Source: Phoronis australis (taxonomy: Eukaryota; Phoronida; Phoronidae). Taken from it: a stretch of 64,000 bases of DNA. Position 1 is the first letter of the stretch, and each line of letters opens with the position of its first letter. Positions 31,220 through 43,798 of this stretch are shown piece by piece. A program made the position numbers and the translations under genes. The stretch covers positions 1,863,992 through 1,927,991 of the forward strand of contig NMRA01000012.1 in the NCBI GenBank assembly GCA_002633005.1, read 5' to 3'. The notes under the pieces were generated by a model. That model was not told where the DNA came from. It ran no database searches and was given only the letters and a program-made list of their open reading frames with translations.

Positions 31220-34200
31220 GACAACTCAGCAGTTGAGTGATTGGCTTTTGCTGCTTACTCCACAATAAATTTACGAGGAATTGGGCGGTGTACATTATAA
31301 GAAACTCGAATCGATTCTTTCCAGGAGGAATTCGATTATTTTCGATTCGATTCTTGTTTACCGCTCGTACCAATGTTAGCAATAAAATTGTTAAATCTGA
31401 TATGATTCTAACTAAGGAACGACCCTGAGCTAGATATTTGTTCAACTGAAGACTCAATATTGTTCAAAAATATAACAAAGTCGTAACTTTGCATGCGCGC
31501 ACCCAACCTAAAACATAGGGGGGCTCGAATTTTTCGGTATGCGGACAATTCACTGGAAAGAAATTCACGAGGACTAAAAAAACGCACGTACTGTGCATCT
31601 GCGCCGACTTCCCGTGAATTTTGTGGACTTTTATCTCATTTACTCGGACTGAGGCGGAAATTTTTGCCCAATTCTCCAAATTGGGGTCTCCTTTGAGCCC
31701 CCGAGCTCCCCCCTCCCCCCCCCGGGTGCGCCCATGCTTTGTAAGACACCTACTGTAACAGCAAAAATTGGAACTAAAACAGAATTGATGTACACATTGG
31801 TTGTAAGTATGGAAATCGGTTTCTCCGGCACCGTGGTTCGATTATCGTCGCGCCCTCATCATTACTCAAGAACCTTTTTACGACCAGCTGGACTTATTTC
31901 GTAATTACCGTTATTTTAATGTTACATGACGCATAAACGAGCATTATTTTAAAATGAGTAAAACATTAAATGGCCATAATCTGATTAAGTTTAAAACAAT
32001 ATGTGCTAATATTTTTTCTATTTTTAACCTATGAACAAATTATTTTTATGTGCTATTATTGTTATTTTATTGGTTATTGGTGCATTTTGAAAAAGCAGCT
32101 ATAAACCCACGTTTCGTCCAAAAACGAATTTCATGATTTCGAACTCTTACCTCAACTTACTGTTAATACTGAGATGAGAAGTGATTTCTGAGTTTGTAAA
32201 TAGCTGACATTTCGTTCTTCATCGAGACTACGCTGAGCGCAAAAATGACATCGTGACAAGGTAACTTGTAGAGACTGGTCTGAAGGAAAGTCCTTCTTGA
32301 GGGGAATTTCATGATGCAAGGATAATTTGAGGAGCGCCTAAAAATTTCATTGGCCCATTTCTCAACTCAGACCGACAGGCCCATTAAACTTGCTGTGTCG
32401 TATATCATCTTGAATAATACTCATTGCATTTAATTGTAACAAAACGACAATACAAAGAAGTTAAGCAAATTTAGTTCCAGTGACCAAAACAATCAATGCT
32501 AGCGATACAGATTCTAGGATATTGTGAAGAAATAGACCCCAACTATGGATACATGTGTTCGGTTAAATTGAAATGCAGTCAATGATATTGTATACCATAA
32601 TATCTTTGATGCAGTAAGTCGTTTTGACCAGGATCGGCGCGTAACGTATACTGGGTAACAAAGGAAATAGCACTCGTAAAAATGCCACAGCCTTGAACAG
32701 AATCGAAAAATCACAGAAAACACTAACGAGACCCACAGGTCTTAAGCTTTGAATTTGCTCTCGAACTTTAAGTCCCGTGGGCCACGTTTTTCTAAAATGA
32801 ACCTTGCAAGTCGTCTACATCTAAATTTGGCTTCCTGATGAAAGGTGGATTTATAGCAGGTGGGAAATCGTCCATCACACAAGTGGTGATGAAGCCAAGA
32901 TTTTCTCGTCATCAAGTGTTAAAGACTTGTTTATTGAAATATTTAGAGTAATAATGTGCAAGTTGGTGGTAGGATGACAGTGGTGTTCATAATGTTTTTT
33001 TTCTGTAAAAAAACGCCTGGAACAAAATAGAAACTGAACTCGTGTGTGTTTTAACAACTATTTGATGATTCCTGATCACATACTTCACCAATTCAAAATT
33101 AAAGAATGGCCTGCTTTTCTGACTAATGCGGCGTTCTGATATGGCCCATATAAAAATTGAATTTTGATAAGGCAGCCCAGACGACTGATCAGATAAGAAG
33201 GCAGATAAGGCGCTTTACCCACACACATTCGTCACTTTCCGTACGACGTTATAAAGTAAATATATTCCTATAAGTAATGATATGTACATCACACGGAAAT
33301 GGATGAACTTCGTATCGAACGAGCACAGTCCTACCCGCCATCTTAGAAGTAATTAATCTAAATTGACGATATTCATTGTCGTGCCGCGTGTCACGTAGCT
33401 AAAACATTATTCACTTAGCCGTCACTTAAAATTAACGCTTGCACGAAAAAAAAACAAGAAAAATAAACTCACCCCCTACACAGTTGATTCATTTTTTGTC
33501 AACGATTTGTACTTCAAAAGTTGATATTCACTGCAAGTTTAAATGTTGTGGTAATAAATAAAAAATGACACTACTTCGCAATACCATCGTCTTCATTTCT
33601 CATCGTTAGTAGTTCGCACTTTATGAATCCTTTTACCTTCCCATCACCAATTCGAGCTTCCCATTATGTGATCCGTCAAGTTTGAACTTCGGGGATTAGG
33701 TTTCGGGTCCAGATTAGAAAAACCGGAAAAGTGGACACTGCTCTGTGATCGCAAAAGAATGACATCATGACACGGCAAGTGACAATTTTGATCCATAAAT
33801 TAAAAGGACCCAGTCTTTATTTTCTTGGTTATCACAATTTTCTACACGATTATTAGGTTATCACCCCAGAAACGAAGACATTGACGGTCAAAACTATAAT
33901 GTCGGCCGTGATTTTTTGTGATTTTGGTCGTTATTTTAACTGTGAGGTTTTACGAGACGGTGAGGGCTTGGGGACAGGTTGTGTAGATTGAAATAGAAAA
34001 CAAAGAGTTAAATTGATATATCCGATTTTCTTAAGATATTTGTTACATTCAAAGTGTATGGTATGAAAATGAAATTTTTGCTCATACAACTTTGAATATA
34101 TAACAACACAGTCCACACGTGTTATGCTTGATCTGGCTACAAAAACAACTTTAAGATGTTCTCTGGGGAAGGTTCGATAAGATACACAAGCAGAAACTGT

Positions 34201-35840
34201 ACAATCCCTAATTTGGCAAATCTGAATCAGCAAATTATCACATAGGCATGAGAAGTGGGGGCGGAAGAGCGAGCCAGCCTCGTTCATGAAGCTGGCGGCG
34301 GAGGTACTGCCAGTGAGGTAACGAAAAGATGAACGGNGGGGGGGGGGTAAAAAAGCAAATCTGGTGTCAATGTAGTGTCGAACCTGATTTTCCACCGAGG
34401 GAAGGGGCGAAAAGGTACATGTAATATTGTTGGACGGACGTGGATGCAAAACTGGTGGTGACGCGAAAGAAGGGGTGGGCCGGGAGGCAAACAGGAGCGT
34501 GCGTTTACATCAGTTCGGCTCCACAAAAGGAAAGCTTCCTAATTTTATGCTATATTGCATTGTCATGCCCCGAATATTTCGTCTCAACGACAGTGCCGTT
34601 CTTACGGCAAGTGATACATGGTGTATCTCAGTGTGTCAGCTTTCATCGAGATACTCCCATGCCAGGCGCGGGGACTGATTCTAACGTACCGAGCGTCCAC
34701 AGGAAGAAACAGTTTATTCACTGTCTTATCATTTATTCTTCAAACATAACATTACAGATTGTTAACAATAATTTTGAAGCAATGGCATTCAAATACGACA
34801 TTACAAAATTGTTTACAATAGTGTTGGGGTAGTTAATTATATATGATGCACACGTCAGTCGCTCAGTGCAGGCCCATCTCAGATTAATTTAAGTATGCAA
34901 TATACGCATGTGAAAGGCTAACGTCAGCAAAGGTAGACTTCCATGGTTTCCAGAATTCCTGTAGTGCATTTGGATTTTTTTGCTTTAGAATACACTTCTC
35001 AGCAGTAAAACGCATTTTCAAATAATTCATAAAATTATTTATAGTTAAGGCATTCTCTTTAATTTTTGAAAAGTACAAGTAATATTTAGCGTGCAACAGA
35101 AGAAACCAAATGAGTAATCTGTTTTCTTTTTTAAACGGGGTTCCAACAAGTATTGTCTTTTTTTCGAATGGAGTTCGGAGTCGACCTTTGCTGATAACAG
35201 GCTCTCAATATCGCGACAAAAAGAGCGCGTGACGAAACCAGTCTACAAATACGTGTTCTCACATTCGTTCTTACATAAAGTACAAGAACCAGAATCAACA
35301 TAATAATAATTGGTCCGACAACATTTTTCAATTTGTAGTTCGGAGAAGGCCTTTACTGAACTGACCAAAGAAAGATATCGCAAAAAATCAACTTTTACGT
35401 TTTTCTTCTGCAAAAGTGATCGTATAAACGGAAAGCACCGTTACTATCCAAAATGTCATTCAAATAAAATGTATTTCATTCTCTAAAAAGGATTTCACGT
35501 AAAAGGTTGCTTGACTACTAGTATTTTACCGCTGCGTAATACTGCAACCGTGCTTGTCCATATCATTGCACTGTTTACTAGTTAAAGATACCCAATGCCG
35601 CAGTCATTCACGCCAAAACATGTTATTAACATTCCCCTTGATCGTCAAGAAAAAATCTATGATGATAGACCACTTTAGAATTGTTTTTACTCCCAATACA
35701 GATAACATTTGTTTTGGAATAACCCATTCTCAAGCCAGAAATATTTGCATAAAAATCTAGTACCTTCATCGTCTGCCAACTGAAGGAATCCGGAAAACCG
35801 TCTAAAATAAATGTTGTGTCAACCTCATACTCACGGGTGA
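31220..35840. other. Long intergenic region, no gene recognised
   Basis: AT-rich with scattered short ORFs. GC- and C-rich patches at 31640-31730 and 34260-34500 (with an N at 34337 in a G run) resemble eroded transposon sequence. No RNA gene or conserved domain seen. Confidence 0.5.
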
Positions 35841-35847
35841 GAAACAA

Positions 35848-36010
35848 CATGACCGCCGGTCCTCTTAAATGGGACCGCCTCACCCAAAACAGGACCTCCG
35901 GGGATCAAATGGGATCGTCGCACCAGAAAATGGGACTGACTCACCTAAAAACATGACCGCCCCACCAGAAAACAGGACCGCCGGGGACTGAACCTGACCG
36001 CCGGGGATTA
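35848..36010. repeat. GGACCGCC minisatellite
   Basis: About five degenerate units of 30-40 bp. Each combines GGACCGCC or TGACCGCC, a CACC(A/C)AAAA stretch and CCGGGGA. No coding role is apparent. Confidence 0.75.
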
Positions 36011-36639
36011 AAACCGCAGTAACAAACATACCGGTAGGCCTACACAGATCATACAATGGAGCTATATACATGTACGTATGCATATGCAGGTCTCGTGCCG
36101 ATTACTCCAACGAAATCTTATGTGCGCTACAGGACACTTTGGCTTTGTAACACGCGGTGCTTTTGAGTTTTAACTACAAACTAACCACGTTGCACGCCTT
36201 TGAGCTAAATAATTATAACTTTATCCACTGCGTAAGTTTTAGAACAAAATGAAAATCGTTTTCTCCAATTTGACGTTTTAGTCAATAAAAAAAACGGGAG
36301 TTCTGGTTCTCGGGTGAAGCATCATAACTAGCCTTTGTGCGGCAAAGCAGTATACTAAATATACAGCTTGGCGCCGATGTGGGTAAAACACTGAACATAT
36401 AAAATCTTCACCGAATTAGTGTTATTAACGACACTCTTCCTTGAGTAAACTAAACTATTTATCGGCAGTCGCCGGGAAAAGTTGTCGTTCTGTCGTTATT
36501 CTGCTACTAAAATTGAGATGCGTTCACTTAGGTCGGCTTACATTGACCAGTTCCTTAATTTTTCACCGACTCTTCAGTCAGCTCTTCTTCTCTTCTACGA
36601 GGTTGCGTACATGGCACAACAAATTATGGGAACTGGTTT

Positions 36640-36830
36640 CATTTCGTCATAAGTTTTTAGTATTTTAATACCAGCAAATCGAATTTCAGAACAAATCGTG
36701 CTGCTGCGAAGTTAAGTCATCATCTTCCGAAAGATGTCGCAAAATTTTAGGAGATGGCGCGTGCTCATGTCACGAGCGCGACAGACTTTTTTGTTACATT
36801 AGGCAAACAAGTGACGTTCATTAGATTGTT
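36640..36830 (+). repeat. Dispersed repeat R3, copy 2
   Basis: Low-identity counterpart of 18770-18960, same strand. The surrounding 36010-37690 otherwise shows nothing I can name. Confidence 0.4.
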
Positions 36831-37697
36831 TTTCACTCAAGCGGCTGCCGGCAACAAGCAACAAAGGAAGTTGTTACATCCAAAAATTTCAAATTTCAGT
36901 TGATCCATTCTTGTTGTTTTATTTACCGATCTATATTCTTCATTTCATGAAACAATAGTATCCTTGGGAGGATCTGGATCGCCTTATTAAGTTTCAGATA
37001 TATTTTCTACGTTTATATACCGTGAAGTTTTGCACCTGAGCAGAACACTTAAATCACAAAAAGTCTCGAACCTGCCACAATATATTTGAGATTTGGAAAG
37101 CAAGAAACATGACCAATGCATGACTCCTTTTGGTCACCTATTGCACTACATCAGATTAGATTCTCTACGGTCAAATATGAGTCAATTTTTAAATTCGTTC
37201 ACGAAACAATCAAAATACGTCGAACCCAAAAGCAAAACTGCAACCGCTGTAAATATTGTATTTTTGTCAATTTTATGCTTAATTTTGAATTTTTTATACC
37301 TAAAATTGATAAGAACCGCGCGCAAGGAGCATTTTAAAGAAGCGTCTGAACGTGCATCAGCCACGTCTGGGTGTCCTGCACAGATATTACTCAAAGAAGT
37401 CAAGAAAAAACGTCAGAAATGTAAGGGAACTTTAACTTAGAAATAGATTTCAGTTCACACTCTGACGAAAATACTGAATATAGCAGATATGCAGCCCAAG
37501 ACTGTAACTGTTGTAAAATACAACTTGAACTGCCGTGATGCAAGCTGCAAAAGTTCATTCATAAAAATATTTCATGCACGAATACGTGTCACGCGATCTG
37601 CGATCATCATTGATAAAAAATGACAAACGACACCAAAACAAGCGGAGCAATCTGTATAAACCCGCTTCTTTAAAGAATCCTCAGCGGGGCGGATATG

Positions 37698-37881
37698 ATA
37701 AATAGGTTATACAAAGTACATGTAGGCCTACGTGTTTGTACCAATGTGTTATCATATCGAGATTCGTGATATGTTAAACCATTTGTCCTCGTTCAAATAC
37801 TTGTGCCTGTCACGCATCTCGATATAATTACCACTGGTACAAACACGTACGTTGTATAACATATTATGTATAACCTTTTTC
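37698..37881. mobile_element. Foldback MITE with AGGTTATAC termini
   Basis: Arms of about 75 bp are inverted copies. Each runs AGGTTATAC, a short variable part, TACGTGTTTGTACCA and then ATATCGAGAT(T/G)CGTGA. The spacer is about 20 bp. Non-coding. It abuts the LINE fragment that follows. Confidence 0.75.
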
Positions 37882-38140
37882 TGCCTAATTTATAGATTGA
37901 ATTTAACAAGGTAATAGGTCTCTAATTTCTCAGTAACCGTTTGGGTTTATCAGGATTTGGTATAAATGTTATAATACCAGTTCTCTGAGTCAAAGACATG
38001 TCAGTTTTAACGCAACCTGAATTGATATATCGCACAATAAAGTGTTTCAAATCATCCCAGAAATATTTAATGAACTTGGCTGAAAATCCATCTGAGCCAG
38101 GGCTTTTATCGTCGTAGGGTTCACAATTTAAGAACATTCC
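37880..38140 (-). pseudogene. L1/Tx1-like LINE reverse transcriptase fragment
   Basis: The minus-strand translation reads DKSPGSDGFSAKFIKYFWDD, then MSLTQRTGIITFIPN, then KPKRLLRN, a TAG stop, RPITLLNSIYKL. This is the N-terminal part of a non-LTR reverse transcriptase. The TAG stands where the family has tryptophan in the conserved NWRPISLL motif, a TGG-to-TAG change. Sequence on both sides is unrelated, so this is a short dead fragment. Confidence 0.85.
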
Positions 38141-38189
38141 AACTTGTAATATGTGTTAAATATCAAAAGAATTGTATAGGTATTATAGT

Positions 38190-38510
38190 GTATATCTGTG
38201 TAGTGTTTTGATTTTAGTGATGAATGACTGTATAATTTTTGTCGGTTTATCGGATTCTCGCTCATCATCATAGTTGTTAAGAATTGTATGTACAAATTTC
38301 GTGTAGCATCCTATTTGATTTCTTCCAGGTAGTGTCACTGAACTTTCAGTTAACTATTTTTCTTCCATGTGTCATTTTAACTCGATTTCTCCGTACACTT
38401 TGTGATTTCTACATGTTTCAGTTTCACGGCAATCTAAATAAAATTTGATTATTTGTACGTCGTTTGTAACGTTGGGTCTGGACGGCAGTGAAAGTGAAAC
38501 TCGTTTGTGA
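38190..38510 (+). repeat. Dispersed repeat R2, copy 1
   Basis: Shares long runs with 44835-45118 and, in its first part, with 42270-42415: TCTCGCTCATCATCATAGTTGT, TTTCTTCCAGGTAG, TTTGTGATTTCTACATGTTTC, CAATCTAAATAAAAT and ACGTCGTTTGTAACGTTG. All three copies are on the same strand. No ORF. Confidence 0.8.
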
Positions 38511-38859
38511 ACCTAGACAAATTCGTCTTGGAGAACGCTCCTCCTCGTCCCCGAGACTTGGAATTTGTTTAATCGATTTAATATCAATCTTACATCTTTA
38601 ACTGGTGAAGAATATTTTTCACTGTGAGATCTACTGATAATGTGAGAGATTTGCAATTGATTGCCAGGACCTGCTTTTACTTTTAGAAAAAATGAGTAAA
38701 ACCGTTGCGTACCGGAATAATGTAATACGCATAGTAATAGTTTTTATCTCTATGATTTTATAGTGGTTTCTAAAGTGTCTGGAAAGACAACGATTCCGCT
38801 TTTTATCATCTGCATGTACTTTTGAAAGGCGACATTAATAAAAAAAAATTTATTTTCAT

Positions 38860-39030
38860 TTTTATTATCTACTCGTCGACTTGTCTCTCATCGTCTCGCC
38901 TTCCGTCTGGTCTACTTCCCTTGGTCTACTAGTCTCGTCGACTTTTCTCATGTCACCTCGCTGTTTGTCTACTCAGTCGTCAGCCTGTCTCTCATCACCT
39001 CGACAAGTTGTCGATTCGTCAAATCGTTGA
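38860..39030. repeat. CT-rich degenerate tandem repeat
   Basis: Pyrimidine-rich stretch built from variants of CTCGTCGACTTGTCTCTCATC with units of roughly 20-40 bp. Confidence 0.6.
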
Positions 39031-39090
39031 CACGTCTCTCGTGAATTATGCTGAAAGCGACGATCACGGGCACATTCAATATGACTAGAA

Positions 39091-39421
39091 GATCCACACA
39101 GTCAAAGAAGTCACCGCGAATGATGTACTTCCGGTTTTGGCTCAAGACTTAGACAACGACATAAGCCACAACATCCCTCAATGGGGAGATGGGTACTACG
39201 AGATGCCCCTTTCTTTCAAGAATGGTGAGAAATCAAATCTCCACAACAACCAACTTGCAGAAAACCATAAAGTTTTAGCTTTACAGCGACGCTTCATGAC
39301 AAACACAAAATACTTTGAGCATTACAAAGCATTCATGAAAGAGATTCTCGAAAGAGGGGTGGTGAATACGTTCCACCAAAAGAGCTTTAGGAGAGCGTCC
39401 CGCGTCATAGAAGCAAAATAA
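39091..39421 (+). pseudogene. BEL/Pao LTR-retrotransposon pol fragment
   Basis: The open frame reads DGYYEMPLSFKNGE, then NNQLAENHKVLALQRRFMTN, TKYFEHYKAFMKEILERG, ending at TAA. The EMPLxFK...LA..R...L.RR......Y...Y...M...I.RG pattern is the segment just before the reverse transcriptase core in BEL/Pao elements. The catalytic YVDD region, protease, integrase and LTRs are not found nearby, so this is a short relic. Confidence 0.75.
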
Positions 39422-39763
39422 TTTCATTGACGCACTGTAACTGCTTAGTTCGGCCCAACTGACCTATAAATATCGGAAGCAAAGAAGGACAATGAACTAA
39501 TATGACCCATAGGTTCTCCAAATGGACCTTATGATTAAATTTACCCATACCCACGTTTTTGGTATCCAACTTTGAAATATCCCAGTTCTTCATTTTGGGA
39601 TGTTGGCAATTAAGGACAATGCATCAAATCTTCTGATAAACCGGGTGATAGTAAACATCTTTTTTAAATACAGTTATTCTTACTAAAGTGTACACACGTC
39701 GCGCCATGACAACAAATCGAGTTAAATCTGTTCTAATGACCAACTACACCAGCTATTAATGCC

Positions 39764-41441
39764 GTGATGAAGGGGAAAATGAAGATTCGAGAAGATGCGG
39801 AAAGGTACAGGATTCTGAGCCCAAGCTTGTTTGACGACACTCTAGAAAAATATCGAGAGACAGAGGCGGAGCCAGGAAGAGAAGTGGTCCTTTCCGTCGA
39901 GTCAGAAACCATCCTGGTAAGCTACTGTACCTATATGTCCAACAGAGGCTTCCCTTTGACTAAAACGGTTTTTAAAGCGTTGGAATGAAGCGTACTTCTC
40001 GTCACACCACTGTCTAAACGGTCTCGCTTCGGAAGCGAAGGTCCATAGAACAAGAGGGTACGGGAATGTATCAAGCGACATCCTGACTTTAAAATGAAAA
40101 CATCAAGAATGCTGGACGACCGTCGCTCGTCCTTGGAGCGGGCAGAAGTGAACGAGTATTATCAGCTGCAATAGCAGGAAATATCAAAATACGATTTGGG
40201 CCCGGATCAAGTGTTGACTGCAGACGAAATAGGGTTTCCTGCCAAGGATCCTTATCAAGCCAAGGTCATCGCATCAAGTGCAGAGAAAACAGTATTTCAG
40301 CGCCAGGTCAATTTTTCGGGGTATACGACGATATTTTTGCTGCTTCTGCGGCTGACAAGGTTATCCCACTGACTGAAATATTTCAAGGGGTTTACCAAGT
40401 GGCTTGTCACCATCAAACACAGGCAGCTGCAGTTACCAGTCGACGAAGTCTGGTTACGTCAACACAGATTTTTGGTGGTTCAGGGATGTCTTCACTCCAA
40501 CAAATGGTGTCCCACATAACCGCCCCGTTATGTTGGTGTATCCCATTTATTGATGGGCGTAATAAACATCGCACAATCAAAGAACGTCAAACTCCTCTGT
40601 CTCCCTCCACAGTCATCGTATATTTTGGATCCTCCGGATGTGGGGTATTTTGGTCTTTTGAAATGGCAGGTGGCCCGGTATGCCATTCCTGTGATATGGT
40701 GGAGCTCGTGTTAACCCAAAGTCACTATTACCAAACCTTATCAGAGCTGCTACCCAATACGTTATACATTAGCAAAGAGGCCGTCATAACAGCTTTCAGG
40801 GCAGCAAGCATTTCTCCCGAGACAAGTCACGCTGCCTGCGTCAACAGTTGATAGATCAGTACCGGCGGACGAACAAGGTGATGCAGCAATATGTGAAACC
40901 TGTAGTTACTACGGCATCAACCACTTAGTTTGTCTCGGCATAGTGCCGGAGTCTCTTAAGAAGACACTAGTGCCACCAACACAAACCATCACTAATCGTA
41001 GTGGAAACTTCAGACAAGGCTTTTGACATCAGCTGATGTTGCCGTCAACAGTATCGGCGAAGAGCTGGACACCAGTGAAGCGCACAGAAAAAGGTCTACT
41101 GGCCTACCCAGTCACAAAGTGGCAGAGTCATCGAGCAAAACTTGGGAATAAGGGGAAGACTCTAAAATCAAAAAGCAAGCGCCGCGACGACCAGCAATGG
41201 TGGAAAGTGAGTCTAAGCCAAGTGTCAGGGGTCTGTGTGCTCCTCAAACTGAGCAAAACGATGACAGCAAAGACTGCTGTCAGTGTGGGGTAACTTTGCC
41301 AGAGGCTTTGCCGCTATGTCGTTCACCGACTATAGTGAACTGGGTGGTGTGCGACGTTCTCGGGCGGAACCATTGGACCCACTTGTGCTTTGGCACACCG
41401 ATAGAGAGAGTTTATGTATTTGTGTATAATAATTGTATATA
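39764..41441 (+). pseudogene. pogo/jerky-type transposase with C-terminal zinc motif, decayed
   Basis: A second, different pogo-superfamily transposase, spread over several frames. It shows a helix-turn-helix region (39764-39985), the DNA-binding RRH/KRHPDFKMKTS block (about 40066-40100), the first catalytic aspartate in VLTADEIGFPAKD (about 40212-40250) and a later LLCLPPQSSYILDPPDVGYF block (about 40592-40653) holding the last catalytic position. At the C-terminus, CCQCGVTLPE (about 41265-41295) and NWVVCDVLGRNHWTHLC (about 41338-41389) resemble the C-x2-C...W..C..C/H PHD-like finger fused to some jerky/pogo transposases. Multiple stops and frameshifts; inactive. Confidence 0.75.
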
Positions 41442-41449
41442 GATTTCTT

Positions 41450-42270
41450 TGTATTTATTTAACTCAGATACAATGCCTCTTGGCGCTTTTTGGGTATGTA
41501 TATTTATTGTACTGATTATTTCATAACAAACATCAAATAATAGTGAAATTGAGCGACAAACAAAAGTCCCAGTGCCGATGCCATGTTCGGAGGCTCACGT
41601 GATGGAGGGTGAAGAGTGAGGCCACGGCAGAGTGCCTTAATTAGTTCAGTATTTGAGTTAAATTGATGATAAATTTGAGGTGTTTAATGTTGATAGTTAT
41701 GAAAGACTGCAGTCGCCAAACCATTGTAATTCATGAATGTGTTTAAAGATGAACTAAAACTTTGTGCTTTCGTGAAATTGCCTTTTTTCAGAAATTTAAA
41801 TCTAGATGAGGCAATTGTCATACCTACCACAGCAGTAAAAAAAATTGTAACGGGAATCATGAACATAATGCTTTGCTTAACGGCTCGCACAAATACGTGT
41901 AATTCAATATGAAAACCAATAGGCACCAAAGACGATTATTTGGTCATCCACTGCACATTGCAAACTGTAACACAGTAGTGGATCAATCCGCAACCGCTGT
42001 TGCAATCATTGCACGAGGCAAGAACCACGGTTTGTCAGTATGCCACACTTTGGCGCATAAAGCGCTACGAGAACTTTTATGTGGTCTGTAATGACATAGC
42101 TTATTTCAGTAAAGAATTTAAAACAAGTATTATTTCCAGTTAAATATAATGGAAAATGTTCCAAAACGTCCGATATTTAAATCGCTAGACTAAATATTCG
42201 CCAGTCATATTTTTTCAAACTTTTCGCTGTCACAAGTACGTGCCAACGAGGTAATTGTTTAATGATAGTA
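41450..42270. other. Intergenic, no gene recognised
   Basis: Short ORFs without domains. No repeat structure was identified apart from the R2 copy that follows. Confidence 0.5.
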
Positions 42271-42415
42271 TTTTATGAATATCATAGTGTATTTCAATGT
42301 AATGTTTTGATTTTATTGATGAATATTTGTATAATTTTTGTTATTTATCGGAATCTCGCTCATCATCATAGTTGTAAAAATTGTATCTAGAAAATTCGTG
42401 TAACATAATACGCTC
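42270..42415 (+). repeat. Dispersed repeat R2, copy 2 (truncated)
   Basis: Carries the R2 words TTTTGATTTTATTGATGAAT, TCTCGCTCATCATCATAGTTG and TTCGTGTAACATAATA, then stops matching and meets the helicase fragment. Confidence 0.7.
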
Positions 42416-42429
42416 ATAAAGAATGATAA

Positions 42430-42740
42430 GAAGTGAAGGGTTATTGTCAAAAAAGTTTCGTCAACAGCACCGACTGGGATTGCCGCATCAAATATTGGTT
42501 GAGAAACTTTAAGACCACCACTGTGGTCTCCGTGATAGCAGATTTTCCAGTGAGGAGCTGTTCAAGAGAATTAACGAGGAAGAAATGGAATGTCTAGAAT
42601 TAAAGAAAAAATGCCAACACTGGACATACTGATAATTGACGAGTTGTCCATGCTATCTAAGAACGTTTTTCTACGAGTTGAGCACATATTCCGCAAAGTG
42701 AGGAGAAAGGATCTACCGTTTGTGGTTTGCAAGCTCATAA
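42430..42740 (+). pseudogene. PIF1-type helicase fragment, copy A
   Basis: In shifting frames it encodes VSLTAPTG(T/I)AAS, the motif just after the ATP-binding loop of PIF1 helicases, then LRDSRFSSEELFKRINEEEM, then an IIDELSMLS-type Walker B. The same fragment is repeated immediately downstream. Such helicase pieces usually derive from Helitron transposons. It contains frameshifts and stops. Confidence 0.7.
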
Positions 42741-42751
42741 AAAGCTGATTT

Positions 42752-43075
42752 GAAGTGAAGAGGTATTGTCAGAAAAAGTTTCGTTAACAGCACCGACTGG
42801 GAATTTTACACCACTACTGTGGATTCCCTGATGGCAAGTTTCCCAATGAGAAGCTGTTCAAGAACTAACGAAGAAATGGAATTCCTAGAATTAAAGAAAA
42901 AAAATCCAACACTGGAAGTACTCATACCTGACGAGGTGTCCATGCTATCTTGGAACGTTTTTCTGCAAGTTGAATACATATTTCGAAAAGTGAGGAGAAA
43001 GGATCTATCGTTTGTGGTTTACAGACGACAATATATGGAGACTTTAACCAGTTGAAGCCCGTACCCTGTCAAACA
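42752..43075 (+). pseudogene. PIF1-type helicase fragment, copy B
   Basis: Diverged tandem copy of 42430-42740. It has VSLTAPTG, then MRSCSRTNEEMEFLELKKKN, VLIPDEVSMLSWNVF (Walker B, DE intact), YIFRKVRRKDLSF and, after a one-base frame change, GLQTTIYGDFNQLKPVP, the GDFxQL..P motif III of PIF1/Helitron helicases. The duplicated unit is about 320 bp. Not functional as it stands. Confidence 0.75.
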
Positions 43076-43079
43076 TGGT

Positions 43080-43760
43080 GAACCTGGCAAAAGATTGGCA
43101 TTTCATGAGAAAGAATTAAAGAAACAGGTTCCCCATGTGTTTATATTCAAAAACGTGCATAAATAAAATCAGGGTAAGTTACTGTCGCTGACGCTTAAAT
43201 TCGTAATCTTTCAAAGTTCCATTCAGCCCTGTTTAATATATCTGGAAAGAGCAGACCATGTACCTTTTGACTGTGACTGCGGTCAGTTCATTCGACAACA
43301 ATTTAAGATTGGGGTAGTGTGGCAATGCTTTTTATGATAAAAGCTTTGGTTAAGTATGAATATGGATAATATGTATGTTAAATCGTGCTGTACGAACAGT
43401 AAACTACTCAAATCACGTCATCTCCAGTTATTTGACGATCAGTAAGACACAGATTAATTTTACCTTTTCGTTACTTTTGAGATGATCTATTAACATGATC
43501 GTTCAGCCATACATCTGTTCAGCTGAGCGCTGGAGAATTAACGAATAGTTCAAGAGCATGGACCGGCCGTTGTCTCCGATCAAATAATGTTTGAAAAACC
43601 CAGTTTGAACGAGCAGCTTAAACTGGAACTCGAAGGACTCTATCATTATTTAGGTGATCTGTGCATTATGATGCACAGCAGCGCGTGTATATTTATATAT
43701 GTGTTTTTATACCACAATATTAGCGTCAAATGGCAGATACAACCGTGTAATAACCCATAA
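43080..43760. other. Intergenic, no gene recognised
   Basis: Nothing supported beyond short ORFs. Confidence 0.5.
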
Positions 43761-43761
43761 A

Positions 43762-43783
43762 GTTATCTCACTAGTGAGATAAC
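43762..43783. repeat. Perfect 22-bp palindrome
   Basis: GTTATCTCACT is followed directly by its reverse complement with no spacer. It lies 16 bp from a tRNA-like segment and could be part of the same SINE. Confidence 0.9.
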
Positions 43784-43798
43784 GATTTGGCGGGAAAC

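Noticed and set aside
33931-34449. 172-codon minus-strand ORF
   Set aside because: Contains an N in a G run, no domain, and composition typical of random AT-rich sequence.
37093-37440. 115-codon ORF with a hydrophobic stretch
   Set aside because: No ATG context, polyadenylation signal, splice sites or family resemblance; AT-rich chance ORF is more likely.
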